Shown here one piece after another: positions 33,905-45,000 of a DNA stretch of 64,000 nucleotides; position 1 is the stretch's first letter, and every line of letters begins with the position of its first letter. The translations under genes were made by a program, and so were the position numbers. The stretch is from Deinococcus betulae (GTDB taxonomy: Bacteria > Deinococcota > Deinococci > Deinococcales > Deinococcaceae): the NCBI RefSeq assembly GCF_020166395.1, contig NZ_JAIQXU010000016.1, positions 1 to 64,000 on the forward strand, written 5' to 3'. The notes beneath the pieces were generated by a model. The model saw nothing but the letters and a program-made list of their open reading frames with translations, did not search any database and was not told the origin of the DNA.

Positions 33905-34260
33905 GCTTCATGCACCTTGGTCGCTATGACCAAACCCAGCTGTCGACAAGCAAGTGACGTTCCTGGCCACTGACTGTCTTGCCACCGTCATCTCCATAGG
34001 GTCTGCCGGCCTCGGTCGTTTCTACCGATAGGCTGTCGATGACCGCTGCGCTTGGGGTCGCCTCGCGACCTTCTCGCTGACGTACCTACTCCCGAAGGGT
34101 GACGTGTCGCGTCTCCCAGACGCCGCTTCGTTGCCAAAGGCGGTGGTCGTCAGAGATCGTCTGCTCTGGCGGCATGGCCTGGCGGGCCATGCCGCTGTGC
34201 ATGACAGAGAAGATGACGTTCAGAGGCTCTCGCATCGGCCACCTCTGGAGGAAGCGGGGA
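33905..34260 (-). pseudogene. degenerate IS5-type transposase fragment
   Basis: On the minus strand the sequence reads MREPLNVIFSVMHSGMARQ...DHRLWQRSGVWETRHVTLRE, then an in-frame TAG, then REATPSAAVIDSLSVETTEAGRPYGDDGGKTVSGQERHLLVDS and a stop. The IDSLSVETTE...GGK...GRKRH-like pattern is the first DDE-Asp block of IS5-family transposases. Internal stops and a missing C-terminus show it is dead. The ends could not be placed. The rest of 33708-34415 holds nothing I recognise. Confidence 0.7.
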
Positions 34261-34415
34261 AAAAAGACGTTTCACTCGGCGGCCGTGAGACCGTTTGGGG
34301 ACGCAGGGCGGATCAGAGGCGCACCACCTCCGACCCTCACCGTGTCCCCTCTAATCCTCAGGGAAAACGTGCTGGCCCAGGTTTCTCAGACGCACGGTCA
34401 GCACAGATCAGTCAT

Positions 34416-35651
34416 TCAGGGCTGCGTCGGCGCTGCGGTCGGGGCCAGCGCGGGCGGCGTTTCATTCGCGCTCATGACCAATCTGGGCGTCACCACGATG
34501 ATCAGGTCACTCCGGCGCGTGTCCGTGCGCGTCGTCGTGAACAGTTTGCCCAGCAGCGGGATATCCCCCAGCAGCGGTACCTTCTGCTCTCCCGTCACCG
34601 TCCGGTCTTCCATCAGGCCCCCAATCGCAATCGGTTCCCCGTTCCCCACCCGCACGGTCGTCGTCGCTTCCCGCGTGCTGAACTGCGGCACCCCCTGACT
34701 CGTCGTCCCCGTCGGCACACTCACGCTGATCGTCAGGTTCGTTTCCACCGTTCCGTCCGGGGCCACCTTCGGCGTCATGCGCAGCGTGATCCCGGTCGTG
34801 ATGCTCTGCACGCTCGTTCCCCCACTGCTGTTCGACGTCACCACTGGCGTCGTCTGCGTCGAGTTGATGCGCGCTTCCAGCCCGTCAATGGTCGTGATCC
34901 GGGGCCGGGCGAGCACCTGCGCGGCCCCACTCGTCTTCAGCAGGTTGATGCCGATGCTCAGACTGAGTGGACTGCGGCCAATCGTGCCGATCTTTTTCAG
35001 CGACAACCCTTCGCCCTCGTTCAGCTTGAAGGTGAAGATGCTGTCGTACTGAATCCCCAGGCTGTCGGTCGTGTCCCGGTTGACTTCCAGGATCTCCGCC
35101 TCAAACTGAATCTGCGGCCGGCTGGTGTCCAGCTGCCCAAGCACGCTCAGAATGAGCGTGCGGTCCGCTGGATTGGCAATCACGATTAAGCTGCGCTGCC
35201 GGGTGTCCACCACCACCCGGGTGCCCGGGTAGATGGTCTGGAGGAGGCCCGCGACCATGCCCGGCTCCGCGTAACTCAGTGGATAGAAAATCGGGGCACG
35301 CTCATCGGTGGGAATCGGCGAGACGGCGCGCTGGCCCGGGGGGGTCAGGATCAGACTGCGGCCGTCAGGACTCAGGGCGTACGTCGTGCCGTCCGGAATC
35401 ACGAATTGGAGCGTGCCGTCTTCTCGGGTCCAGGTCAGTCCGTCGGGCAGCGCCGTGCCGGGGGCCAGCACGGTCTCTGGCAGCACCAGCCGGCGGGTCA
35501 GGGGGTCGGTCTGATACCGGATCTGGTCGGTCGACTGGATGACGATGGTGTCACCCGCGCGAATCACAGTGACGGGTGTCGGTGTCGTTGCCGCTGCGGC
35601 CACGGGAGAGAAGGCGAGCAGGAGGGCCAAGGTCAGGGTGTGCAGGCGCAT
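34416..35651 (-). CDS. secretin-family outer-membrane protein
   Basis: 411 aa from ATG 35651 (GGAAGGA upstream). Signal peptide MRLHTLTLALLLAFSPVAAAA. The N-terminal half has short N-domain-like repeats (IRAGDTIVIQSTDQIRYQTDPLTRRLVLPETVL). About 185-235 is a NolW-like ring fold (VDTRQRSLIVIANPADRTLILSVLGQLDTSRPQIQFEAEILEVN). About 250-390 is the secretin barrel with its signature VPLLGDIPLLGKLF followed by LIIVVTPRLV. It should form a multimeric outer-membrane channel as in type II/IV pilus systems. It is shorter than GspD/PilQ, with a reduced periplasmic part. Third gene of the 38908-34416 operon; no inner-membrane secretion genes are near. Confidence 0.88.
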   Translation of the reverse strand: MRLHTLTLALLLAFSPVAAAATTPTPVTVIRAGDTIVIQSTDQIRYQTDPLTRRLVLPETVLAPGTALPDGLTWTREDGTLQFVIPDGTTYALSPDGRSLILTPPGQRAVSPIPTDERAPIFYPLSYAEPGMVAGLLQTIYPGTRVVVDTRQRSLIVIANPADRTLILSVLGQLDTSRPQIQFEAEILEVNRDTTDSLGIQYDSIFTFKLNEGEGLSLKKIGTIGRSPLSLSIGINLLKTSGAAQVLARPRITTIDGLEARINSTQTTPVVTSNSSGGTSVQSITTGITLRMTPKVAPDGTVETNLTISVSVPTGTTSQGVPQFSTREATTTVRVGNGEPIAIGGLMEDRTVTGEQKVPLLGDIPLLGKLFTTTRTDTRRSDLIIVVTPRLVMSANETPPALAPTAAPTQP

Positions 35652-35741
35652 GGGGTGTCCTTCCGTCGTGGCAAGCCCACGACCATCAAAGTAGAGAGAG
35701 GGTGGTCGCACCGCCGCTTGCGGCGGTGCGGGCCGGGTGAC

Positions 35742-37790
35742 TCAGCGGGGCAGGGTCAGGGGGGTCTGGCCTGTGGCCGGTTCCAGGGTCAGGTCGGCCT
35801 GGCCGACCTGACCTTTCGGGGTGGCGCGGGTCAGCGGGCGGCTCAGCAGCTCCCCCGCTTCCCCCAGGACGCCGTCGGCGTCCTGGTCGGTGCCGGCCTG
35901 GAAGCTCACGGGTTGGTCTGGAGGTAGGCTCTGCAGGGTGAACTGCCCGTTCGTGGTGCGGGCGTACGTGATGACCTGCCCCTGCTCGTTGAGCGCGACC
36001 ACGTAGGTGTCGGGATCCTGCTGGGTCGCGCGGGCGTTCACCAGGCCCCAGCCGGTGGTCAGGTCCAGGCCCGGCACCCCGAGGTCTGTGGCACTGCTTT
36101 CGAGAAGGGCCTTGACGGTCTGTCGGGGGGTGCCCTGCGCGAGCAGCAAGGCGGCGATCCCGGCCACCTGGGGTGAGGCCATGCTCGTGCCCTGCCGCAG
36201 GGCGTAGGCGGGCTTCCCGGTTGCATCCAGATCTGTCGAGAGGATGCCGTCCCGCTCGCCATTGCCGTCCTGATCGGCATTTAGGTCGCCCCCGTACGCC
36301 GCGATGCGGGTGCCCGGTCCCCGGTTGGCATACCCCGGCTGATAGGTGGTCACGGGGCCGTTCACACTCGTCACCGCGATGACCCCAGGAATGTTGGCGG
36401 GCGCGTACGGCAGACCCCCGTCGTTGCCGCTGGCGGCCACTACAAGGACACCCGCATCCAGGACCTTCTGAACCGCCTGGGTCAGCAAGTCGCTGTACTC
36501 CGGGGTGCCCAGCGACAGGTTGATGACTTGCGCTGGCGTGGGATTGGGGTCGTCTGGCTCCAGACCGGCGGCCCAGAGCAGGCCCCGGACGAGGGCACTC
36601 ACGGTGCCCCCGCTGGGCCCAATGACCCGCACAGGGAGGAGCTTCGCGTCCGGAGCGGCGCCCTGCACCTGACCGTTCGCGCCGATCAGGCCCGCGACAT
36701 GGGTGCCGTGACCACTGACGTCCTGGGGCACGCGGTCGTCGTCAACGAAATCCCGTCCAGGCAGCAGATTCGCCTGCAGGTCGGGGTGGCTGAGGGCCAC
36801 CCCGGTGTCCACGACAGCCACCGTGACGCCCTGGCCCTGGGTTCGGGACCAGGCGTCGGTCACCCCGAGGCGCGACCAGTGCCACTGTCGGTCGGTCGTC
36901 GCCAACGGTTCGACCCGGCGGTCATCCTGAACGCGAACCGGCTGGTCGTACTCAGCGCCGATCCCTTGACGCCGCAACTGAGCCAGGGCGGCTGTGGCGG
37001 CCTGGACAGTGGTGTAGGTGGCCACCTGACGGTCTAAGACCGCGCGGCTGGACACGAGGCCCGTCTGAGGCACCCGTGCCTCAGGACCGACCAGCAGGAC
37101 CGCCGTGGGTTCGGGGGCACTGGGGACCCGGGGGGCGGGCTGGCCCAGGCCCGCCAGGCTCTGCGTCCCTGGGCGCCTCACGGTGCCCGTCACCTTCACC
37201 GCTTCCTTGCGGATCGTGACCGGCTCACTGGCCCGTTCGCCCACCAGCAGGCGGACCGTCAGGACGCCGTACAGCTCGGTCGCCAGATTTGACCCGGTGG
37301 CCGAGCTGTTAACCATGACGGTCAGTGTCTGGCCACTCACTGTGGGAGACAGTCGTTGGCCGTTGACCTCCAGCACCGCTGCCTTGACCTGGGTGCCCCA
37401 TCCATTGCCCTGCACGGTCAGGGTGCGGCCGTCCAGGGTGACAGTCTCGAGCTGGGGCACCACGTCGAGCGTAACGGTCTGGTCCTGGACGGTGGAGAGG
37501 CTGACCTCGTAGAGGTCAGCCCGGACAGTCGTGGGGAGGGTAAACACCAGGCCATCAGCAATGGACGTGGCCGTCAGCGTGGTGGCCTCGCCTTGCTCGG
37601 TCTTGAGCACGACTTGCCGGGCGTCCTTGGGTAGCCGGCCGTAGAGGGTGACCTCTTGCCCGGGGGTGGCGGGCGACGGCAAGGCGGCTGTGAGGACAAC
37701 CTCGTCCTTGGTGGTCGGCGTTTCGTCCCCACAGCCGGTGAGGAGGCCCGTCAGGAGCAGGAGGGCGGCACTCGTGGCGTGCCGCTTCAC
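35742..37790 (-). CDS. subtilisin-like (S8) lipoprotein protease
   Basis: 682 aa from GTG 37790, which overlaps the previous stop (GTGA). Lipoprotein signal with lipobox (LLLLTGLLTGC). Residues about 30-210 are two or three IPT/Ig-like domains. The S8 peptidase follows: catalytic Asp near 327 (VAVVDTGVALSHPDL), His near 361 (GHGTHVAGLIG) and Ser near 533 (GTSMASPQVAGIAALLL). The C-terminal segment is a short beta domain (FTLQSLPPDQPVSFQAGTDQDADGVLGEAGE). It is predicted to be membrane-anchored outside the cytoplasm. Between a lipoprotein and a secretin, it may process exported substrates. Confidence 0.9.
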   Translation of the reverse strand: MKRHATSAALLLLTGLLTGCGDETPTTKDEVVLTAALPSPATPGQEVTLYGRLPKDARQVVLKTEQGEATTLTATSIADGLVFTLPTTVRADLYEVSLSTVQDQTVTLDVVPQLETVTLDGRTLTVQGNGWGTQVKAAVLEVNGQRLSPTVSGQTLTVMVNSSATGSNLATELYGVLTVRLLVGERASEPVTIRKEAVKVTGTVRRPGTQSLAGLGQPAPRVPSAPEPTAVLLVGPEARVPQTGLVSSRAVLDRQVATYTTVQAATAALAQLRRQGIGAEYDQPVRVQDDRRVEPLATTDRQWHWSRLGVTDAWSRTQGQGVTVAVVDTGVALSHPDLQANLLPGRDFVDDDRVPQDVSGHGTHVAGLIGANGQVQGAAPDAKLLPVRVIGPSGGTVSALVRGLLWAAGLEPDDPNPTPAQVINLSLGTPEYSDLLTQAVQKVLDAGVLVVAASGNDGGLPYAPANIPGVIAVTSVNGPVTTYQPGYANRGPGTRIAAYGGDLNADQDGNGERDGILSTDLDATGKPAYALRQGTSMASPQVAGIAALLLAQGTPRQTVKALLESSATDLGVPGLDLTTGWGLVNARATQQDPDTYVVALNEQGQVITYARTTNGQFTLQSLPPDQPVSFQAGTDQDADGVLGEAGELLSRPLTRATPKGQVGQADLTLEPATGQTPLTLPR

Positions 37791-38908
37791 GGCACGACCA
37801 GGCGGCGCTGTTCGCTGTAACTCAGGCTGACGGCTTTCCCCCCTTCCATCCGGACCCCGGCCACCCACCAGTGATAGGTGCCGGGCAGGAGGGGCTCACT
37901 CTGAGCGGGATACACGGCACTGAGGTCCGAGGTCAGCTTGTCGGGGTAGTTGGTCCAGACCGTCTTGGCGCCGTCGCGCGTACAGGGCCGGTCACACACG
38001 AAGAACAGGTAGCCACTCACGCCCTGCAGGGCGGGCCAGGTCAGGATCGGGCGTCCGTCGGCCACCGTCTGGCCGTTGGCCGGACTGGCCACCTGCTGGG
38101 CATCAAGGAAGACGGCCGCGCCCGCTGTGGAGGTGGCCGACTCCGCAGTAGCGGTCCCCAGGCTGCGGACGGTGCCGTACACCCGGTCGCCGATGTCACT
38201 GTCCTTGAGTTGGACCTGAAAGCGCTCGGACGCGACACTCCCGGCGGAGGCCGCCTGGTTTTTCATGACCTCGTAGGGCCCAGCCACGCTCTTCTTCGAC
38301 ATCAAGACCCGGTAGCCGGTGGCGCCGTCAACGGGTTTCCAGGACCACTCGGCCCACAGGGTCCGGTTGGTGGCCACCTGAGCCTGAAGAGAGGCGGAAG
38401 AAACGGCAGCCACTGGAACCGCGGCGCTTGCGCCACGGATCTGATGGGGATCCAGCCGGCTGAAGGGCGAACGGGACTCCACGGCGAGCGCGGAGAAATC
38501 GGCCGGAAGATTGTAGGCGACCAGGTACTCCAGCGTCGGCGCGCTGGCGTTCTGGAGGGTGACCCGGACCGGGGTGCTGACCCCTTCGGCCCCATCGACC
38601 AAGCCTTTGGCGTAGATCTCGAGGTCGCTGCCGACGGGATACGCCGCTGTATTCCAGCGAATCAGGTAGGGCCGACTGTTCGCACTGCCTATGAGTACAC
38701 CTGTCTCTTTGCTGTCGCGCTTCCGGGCATAGACCCGAACTTCACCCTTGACCTCGTCGTCCAGGCTGACCTGAACGGCCGTGGTGCCACTGAGGACCGC
38801 GTCGTTGGCGGGGGTCACGACAGCGACGGTCGGGGGTGGCCCACCATCCCCACAGGATGAGAGCAGCATCAAGGTGGTCAGCGAGACCAGTGGCAAACGC
38901 GAAGCCAT
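37787..38908 (-). CDS. lipoprotein with Ig/FnIII-like domains
   Basis: 373 aa, ATG 38908. Lipobox LMLLSSC within the first 20 residues gives a lipidated N-terminus. Residues about 25-120 resemble Ig-like repeats (VAVVTPANDAVLSGTTAVQVSLDDEVKG). About 185-370 are FnIII-like (WAEWSWKPVDGATGYRVLMSKKS...; GTYHWWVAGVRMEGGKAVSLSYSEQRRLVVP). First gene of the operon with the protease (GTGA overlap) and secretin, perhaps a substrate-binding or pilotin-like partner. No enzyme motif. Confidence 0.75.
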   Translation of the reverse strand: MASRLPLVSLTTLMLLSSCGDGGPPPTVAVVTPANDAVLSGTTAVQVSLDDEVKGEVRVYARKRDSKETGVLIGSANSRPYLIRWNTAAYPVGSDLEIYAKGLVDGAEGVSTPVRVTLQNASAPTLEYLVAYNLPADFSALAVESRSPFSRLDPHQIRGASAAVPVAAVSSASLQAQVATNRTLWAEWSWKPVDGATGYRVLMSKKSVAGPYEVMKNQAASAGSVASERFQVQLKDSDIGDRVYGTVRSLGTATAESATSTAGAAVFLDAQQVASPANGQTVADGRPILTWPALQGVSGYLFFVCDRPCTRDGAKTVWTNYPDKLTSDLSAVYPAQSEPLLPGTYHWWVAGVRMEGGKAVSLSYSEQRRLVVP

Positions 38909-38933
38909 AGGGATCAGCTTTCCATAGTTTTAA

Positions 38934-38982
38934 GGGGCGTGTTGCCCCACATCATGCACGCTGTCCTTCCAAACAGACAGCG
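38934..38982. promoter_or_regulatory. two hairpins in the divergent region between the lipoprotein operon and Rhs2
   Basis: GGGGC/GCCCC (38934-38948) and CGCTGTC/GACAGCG (38959-38982). They lie between the minus-strand operon start (38908) and the plus-strand Rhs2 start (39042), so they may be operators or bidirectional leader structures. Confidence 0.35.
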
Positions 38983-39041
38983 TCAGGACGCCGGGCAGAT
39001 GAGGCAACAACGGCCTCACATTTGTGATACGGGTGAGAAGT

Positions 39042-42000
39042 ATGACGATACGAACACGACGATCTCATGCTCCACCCTCGACTCCCCGCCGCTACGGCGG
39101 GGCGCTGCTCGCGCTGCTCTTCCTGACGACGACCCATCTGCCGGGCGTGGTGGCCTTGGCCGCACCCCAGATCTTTGCGCGGGTTGGGCCAGGCGTGAGC
39201 GGTCTGCCCGCCAGCTTTGCGGCGTTCACCGATCCCTCCTTTGGCGAGCTGAGTGACGCCATCAACGTGGCCTCGGGCAATGCCTATGTCCAAACGGCGA
39301 ATCTCAACTGGAATAACCTGCTGTCCCCAGGAACCAGTGTCAGTACGGGCGGGACAGGAGGCTCCAATGGTGGTGGCACAACGACCCCGCCCGCCACCCC
39401 ACCGCCGCCGCCAACGCCCTGTAAACCGGGGAAGCCTTGCATCGACCCGGTCGGACCACAGCCAGCGTCGACGTCTGCCTCGCAGGCCAGCACAGCGAGT
39501 ACGAGCAACACGAACACGACGCCAATCAAAACGCAGACCACGGGGCTCTTGCGCCTTTTTGGCTTCAAGACAGCGCCAGGCTCACCGACGCTCAATGAAT
39601 ATGCCCTGGGATTGGGCGATGGTGGCCAGCAACTCTTCCGACCAGCAACCGCAGCAGAGGTCAGTGCTGGACCAAGCTGGGTGAAGGAGCGGTATGCCAA
39701 CAAATCTGGCGTGGTGTTCTTTATCAGCAAACCACAGAACGGGGTTCAAACAGATGAAACCTGGCTGCTGGGGTACACCCTGAGTAGTGGCCGGATCATT
39801 GCGCACTACTACGACCACCAGGGCACGCGCACGACCTTCTACGACGATGGTGAGTTTGCTGATTACACCCAGACGCCACATGAGCAGTACCGGGGCGCCA
39901 AGGACAAGACCGATCCCGATGGCCTCGCCACCTCAACGCCCAAAACTGAATTTACGTACACTGGGCCTGGAAACGGGCATCTGCGCAGAGTGAAGGACAG
40001 CTGGGGCCGCGTCACGACTTACCAGTGGGACGAGAGCGCCGGCGTGATTAAAGCCGTCAACATGCTCCTCCGGGACGAGAACGACGACACTAAATGGGCC
40101 CGCCGCACCGAGTATGACTATGGCACTGAGGGCAATCAGCGCGTGGTGACGAGCGTGACGTACCGGACCAGTGATGGTCGGGGCGGCACACTCTCTCGGG
40201 AGTTCAAACTGGCCTATCAGACTGGAGCCAACAGTGAAGTGCTGCTGACCAGCATCAAGCGTCCTGTGTTGGGAAGCCAATCCAGTAAAACCACCACGTA
40301 CTTCTACGACACTCAGAACCGAGTGATTAAGACGACGGTCCTTGGTGAGCCCGATCTCACCTTGACCTATGGCCAGTCACCAGCCGAGCCGCAGGGCGCG
40401 GGGGGCCTCATGGTGACCCAGACCCAGCAGGACAAGATCACGGTCTATCACTTCTCACCAGAGGGCTGGCTGCGCCGGTACAGCGTGCGGGATCTGAACC
40501 CGGTGAGTGCAGAAGACAGGGATTCGACTAAAGGGACAGGCCTCACCACGGTCTCGACGTATGACGCCAATGGTCGTGTGACCGCGCAAACACTTCCTGG
40601 GGGAAAGCAAGTCCGGAACACTTATGACCGTCACGGGAATTTGGCAACGACGGCGGAATACCGGGCCGCAACGGACACGACTCCCGAACGGCAGACCACG
40701 TATGTGTACGACGATGACAATCAGGTCAAGAGCGTAACGCAGGAAGCGACGGCCAGTGGGAGTCAAGGACGCTTCAATGACCAACTGGCGTCGGATGCCA
40801 CATACAGCTACGAAGCTGTACAAAAGGCCTACACATATGTCTCTCACGCATCGGTGCCGATCGACAATCAACGGTTTGTCGCCAATCAGTTGATCGGAGA
40901 GGCTCTCTCCGTCGGAACGGTACTCAAGCACACCACCCATACGGCGCTCGACATTCGCGGGCGAGTGACCGATGTGCAGTTATACCTCGGTGGCCAGAAC
41001 ACGCCGTACACCAATACAAGTTATAGCTATCCAACGGAAGGAACGACGCAGTGGTTGGTTTATCCCAGTGCCATGACGGTGGTGGGTCATGACAAGGGTC
41101 AGTCCATTCGCCAGTACGCTGACCAACCGTCTGTCAAAAATGACAATGGGCTTAGCACCGATTATTTCTACGATGAATATGGAAATGTTGTTCGAGAGTA
41201 TATCAGTCAATCTCACGTCTATAAATGGGATGGGACAACCGCACGCATTGCTCAGCGGCATCATTGGTGGGCCTATAACGGCTTTGGACAGCCCGTATGG
41301 GACAGTTTATGGGAATACCATCCCGAAACTGGATTATGGCCTCAATTGATTAGTCGGCAATGGCTTTATCACAGCAGTGGTGAACTGAATGTACTTTGGG
41401 ATGGTACACCGAAGCATGTCACGAAGTACGGCTACTTCGAAAGTGGAAACAATCTAGGTCGAGTAAAGAGCATTTCCGAAGGAATGGGAGATGACAGCGC
41501 TTCTGATGTTGCCACATCACATAAGATGACAATCTTTGACTATGATGTTTATGGTCGTCCGAACAGAGTTAAGGTAGATGGCTTTGAAACCAAAACAACC
41601 TATGACACATTGGATCGCCCTGTAGAAGTCAATCAACCCGATTATACGACTACAATCACGCGTTATGATTTGAATGGCCAACCGTGGATTGTTACAACAC
41701 GTAGCAATGATGGGTATTCCTTTATGTTTACACATAATACCGATTCGTTCGGGAGGGAATATTTGACGGAAACGCCGACGGGAAATATCCGGACCTACTA
41801 TGACGCGTTTGACCGGCCCGTGAAAATTACGGATGACCGTTTGACCATGAATGCGGCTGGAGCGGACCGGAGCACGTACTTCAAGTATGATAGTGCGGGC
41901 AATCTCATTAAAAAACTCAGTCCTGTGCTCAGCAGTGCCTCTTCTCAAACACCTCTGGCTTATAAGGATGCTCGCCGGCCCTATGAAAGCTACGAGTACG

Positions 42001-45000
42001 ATCTGCTGGACCGTCAAACAGGTAAAGGCATTATGGTGAGCGGGGCCGCTATTAATCCTACCGATTTTGTAGCGCCGACCAGCGCTACGCTGGCCTGGAC
42101 TCGCACAAGCTACGACGTATTCGACCGACCTTCTACTGTCACCGATCCAGATGGCTACGAAACCTTACTAACGTACGACAACAGTGGAAATGTCGTGACG
42201 ACTGAACGCGAGGTCTGGAAAAAAACCGAAGCAGAATACGACACGGTCAAGAATTTTGACCGGATTACGACTCGCACGGCCTATGACGCCCTTAGTCGTC
42301 CTGTCCAGACTGTCGATGGGCGCGGCAACAGTAAGAAAGCGCAGTACACCTTCTTTGGGCCAACTGCTGAGATCAATGAACGCGGGATCACGACCAAGCA
42401 GTACACCTATACCCCTGACGGTCTCTTGCAGGCCACGCTTGAACCGGATCCCCAGTCGGATAGTGGCATGGTGACCACCGAATACCGGGAGTACACCACA
42501 CGGCAATTCCCTGCGAAGATCTACCGCGCGCTGATGACCACTGAAGCTGCCCCCAATACGGGTGCACTGACCAGCTATGAATATGATTTCGCTGGTCGAC
42601 CCACTCAAACCATCCTACCTGCAACTTCAAACGTGCCTTCAGCCACCATTACCCAGACTTACCATTCAAATGGTCAGGTCAAGGCCATGACGGACGCCAA
42701 CGGCTTCCCAACCACCATGGAATATGACTGGGCCGGCCGGCTAATCGCCAAGCATGAGAAGGCCCGCGAGGGGAGTCCTACAGACAGTGCTGCTGGCCTA
42801 GGGAATGGGCTTCATTCCACGTATAACTACGATGCGAGTGGCAATCTCACCAAGAAAACTGAGCGTGGGCTCATCACCGAGTACAAGTCCAACAGTCTGG
42901 GCAAGGTCATCAGTGAAAGTCATCCCCGAGTGGGCGAAAGCACGGCAACCAACTGGAAGCTGACCACTTACCGACTGGATGGACTGCCCACTGCTAAAAC
43001 AAGTTTTTCGTACCAGGGCAATCTGGCTGCAACGCCAGACATCCTGACAAGAACTGATAGTCGCATTACACATACTACGGGCAATATGAATCTTGTTGAG
43101 TACTCTCTTCGAGGTCTGCGAGTTAGTGAGACTTCTTGGGGAACGAATCATGCTCGGGAATATCTCCGAACTGAATTTGTCAATGGATTAGGTCAGCGGT
43201 ATTTGCAGAAATTTATTGGTGATACGGGAATCTATGCTGAGCAGAAGAGTGATGAGGCGACATTATTAGGCCATGCCAATAGCGTCAGCTTCTGGCGGTT
43301 CGACGAAAACAGTAATCTCCTTGAGAAGTGGGACACGCCCATGAACGGAGATTCAGGCTCCGTTCGGGATGCCACGGATAAACAGAATTGGTTCATCTAT
43401 GTCTACAGTCCCAGCAATAAAGAAACTAAGCAGACCCGATCGATTCGCATCCGCGCCAAGAGCGGTGTGCCAAGCAATGTTCTGACAACCACGTATGGTG
43501 GAGCGGAAGGGATTTATCTGGCAGCCAGCGGGTCTATCACAACGACCAGTTATACCAGGCGGGATCAGATAGAAAAGAGCACGACAGAAGGAAAAGCACT
43601 TCCATCTATCTCCTTTTATGGTCGACAGGATCGCTTAAGTGATACAGGTCCAAGCCGTCATCAGCGATATAGCTACTATCTAGATGGTCGTGTACAGACC
43701 GTCTGGACGGGAAATGGATATACAGATCAAGCCAGAAAGACGATAGACAGTTACGATCAGCGAGGTCGCGAAACAAGCGTTTCGGATGAGAATAAGGGTC
43801 AGAATCTATCGGCCAATGGACAGGTTTCGACTGTTTACACAGCCGATGGTGAAACGAAGTCCAGTGTGACCCAAGACGGCGTCCTGGTTTACGAAAGTAC
43901 AGTTCGTCCTTCGGTGGGCGGCCTCATTGGCTACGAGAAGACAAAGCAGCGCCGAAAAGAAGAGCCAATGTACGCTGGAGCACCCGATAGATTTTATTAT
44001 TGGAACAGCGAGACGAAGATAGGATACGGGGGGAATAACACCAATGGGACGGCTCGTCCGAGTGATGCCGTCGCTGAAGAGAATAATATATCGAGGGCAA
44101 GCGAGAGCAAAGATAAGGATTACTATACTAGAGACGCAATTAAAGAGTATAACTCGTACGGCCTCCTTGCGAGCACCACTATTAAAAATGTATGGAAACA
44201 CTGTAGGTTTAAAGATGGTTCTGGTAATTGTACTGATTATGTTAATGGTGACGAGCCAAGAGAAATTAAATTAGGAAATGAATACACACTAGGTGATGGT
44301 TTCCTTTTTAGAGAAGGGAAGGCGGGTTCCAGAGAAGATTATGTTGCATCCAATGAGTATACGCTAGATTCAGTTGGCAACAGGCTTGCTTATGGCGGGT
44401 ATAAGAAGCGTTATAATCCTCAGGGTCAAGTCGCTTCTTACAATTTGAAAAGTAATTCGACAATAGGCCAATTTGGAAATATGGATGATGGATCAAGATA
44501 TAATGATTTCAGATATGATCCATATGGTGATTTAGCACTTACGAGTACGGGTCAAATTAGTGAAATGGGGGATCGGGAATACGGTATGTGGCTAAAAGAG
44601 TACGCCATTTTCCGTGATTTCACTGATATTATTAAAGTGGGTGGCGCTGTCCAAACGATGAACCGTTGGGCTGGCTCATATATGCAGGATTGTGACAAAG
44701 GTCCAAACGATTGTAAAATCTTTGACTACTATTTCAATAGCGTTCTTCAATACCGCGATGCGACATATTCACTATTTGACAGCTTTGATGATGGCGTCGC
44801 TTGGAATGGTACACAGATCTTTGCGATTGTTCGCTCGGTCAACTCATTAGACGCACCTCTTAAATCTCTGAGCAATACTCTCAAGATTAATCCATTGGAT
44901 ATCACTGCTCCGACGCTGCCCAAACTCGTTGACCCGACTAAAATTAGCCCAGGTGTCAGTGGAAAAAGCACAGCAGATGAGGTACGGCCTGTAGAAAAGG

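Noticed and set aside
37871..38860. Plus-strand frame of 329 codons opposite the lipoprotein gene
   Set aside because: Shadow frame; the minus strand has a lipobox and coupling to the protease.
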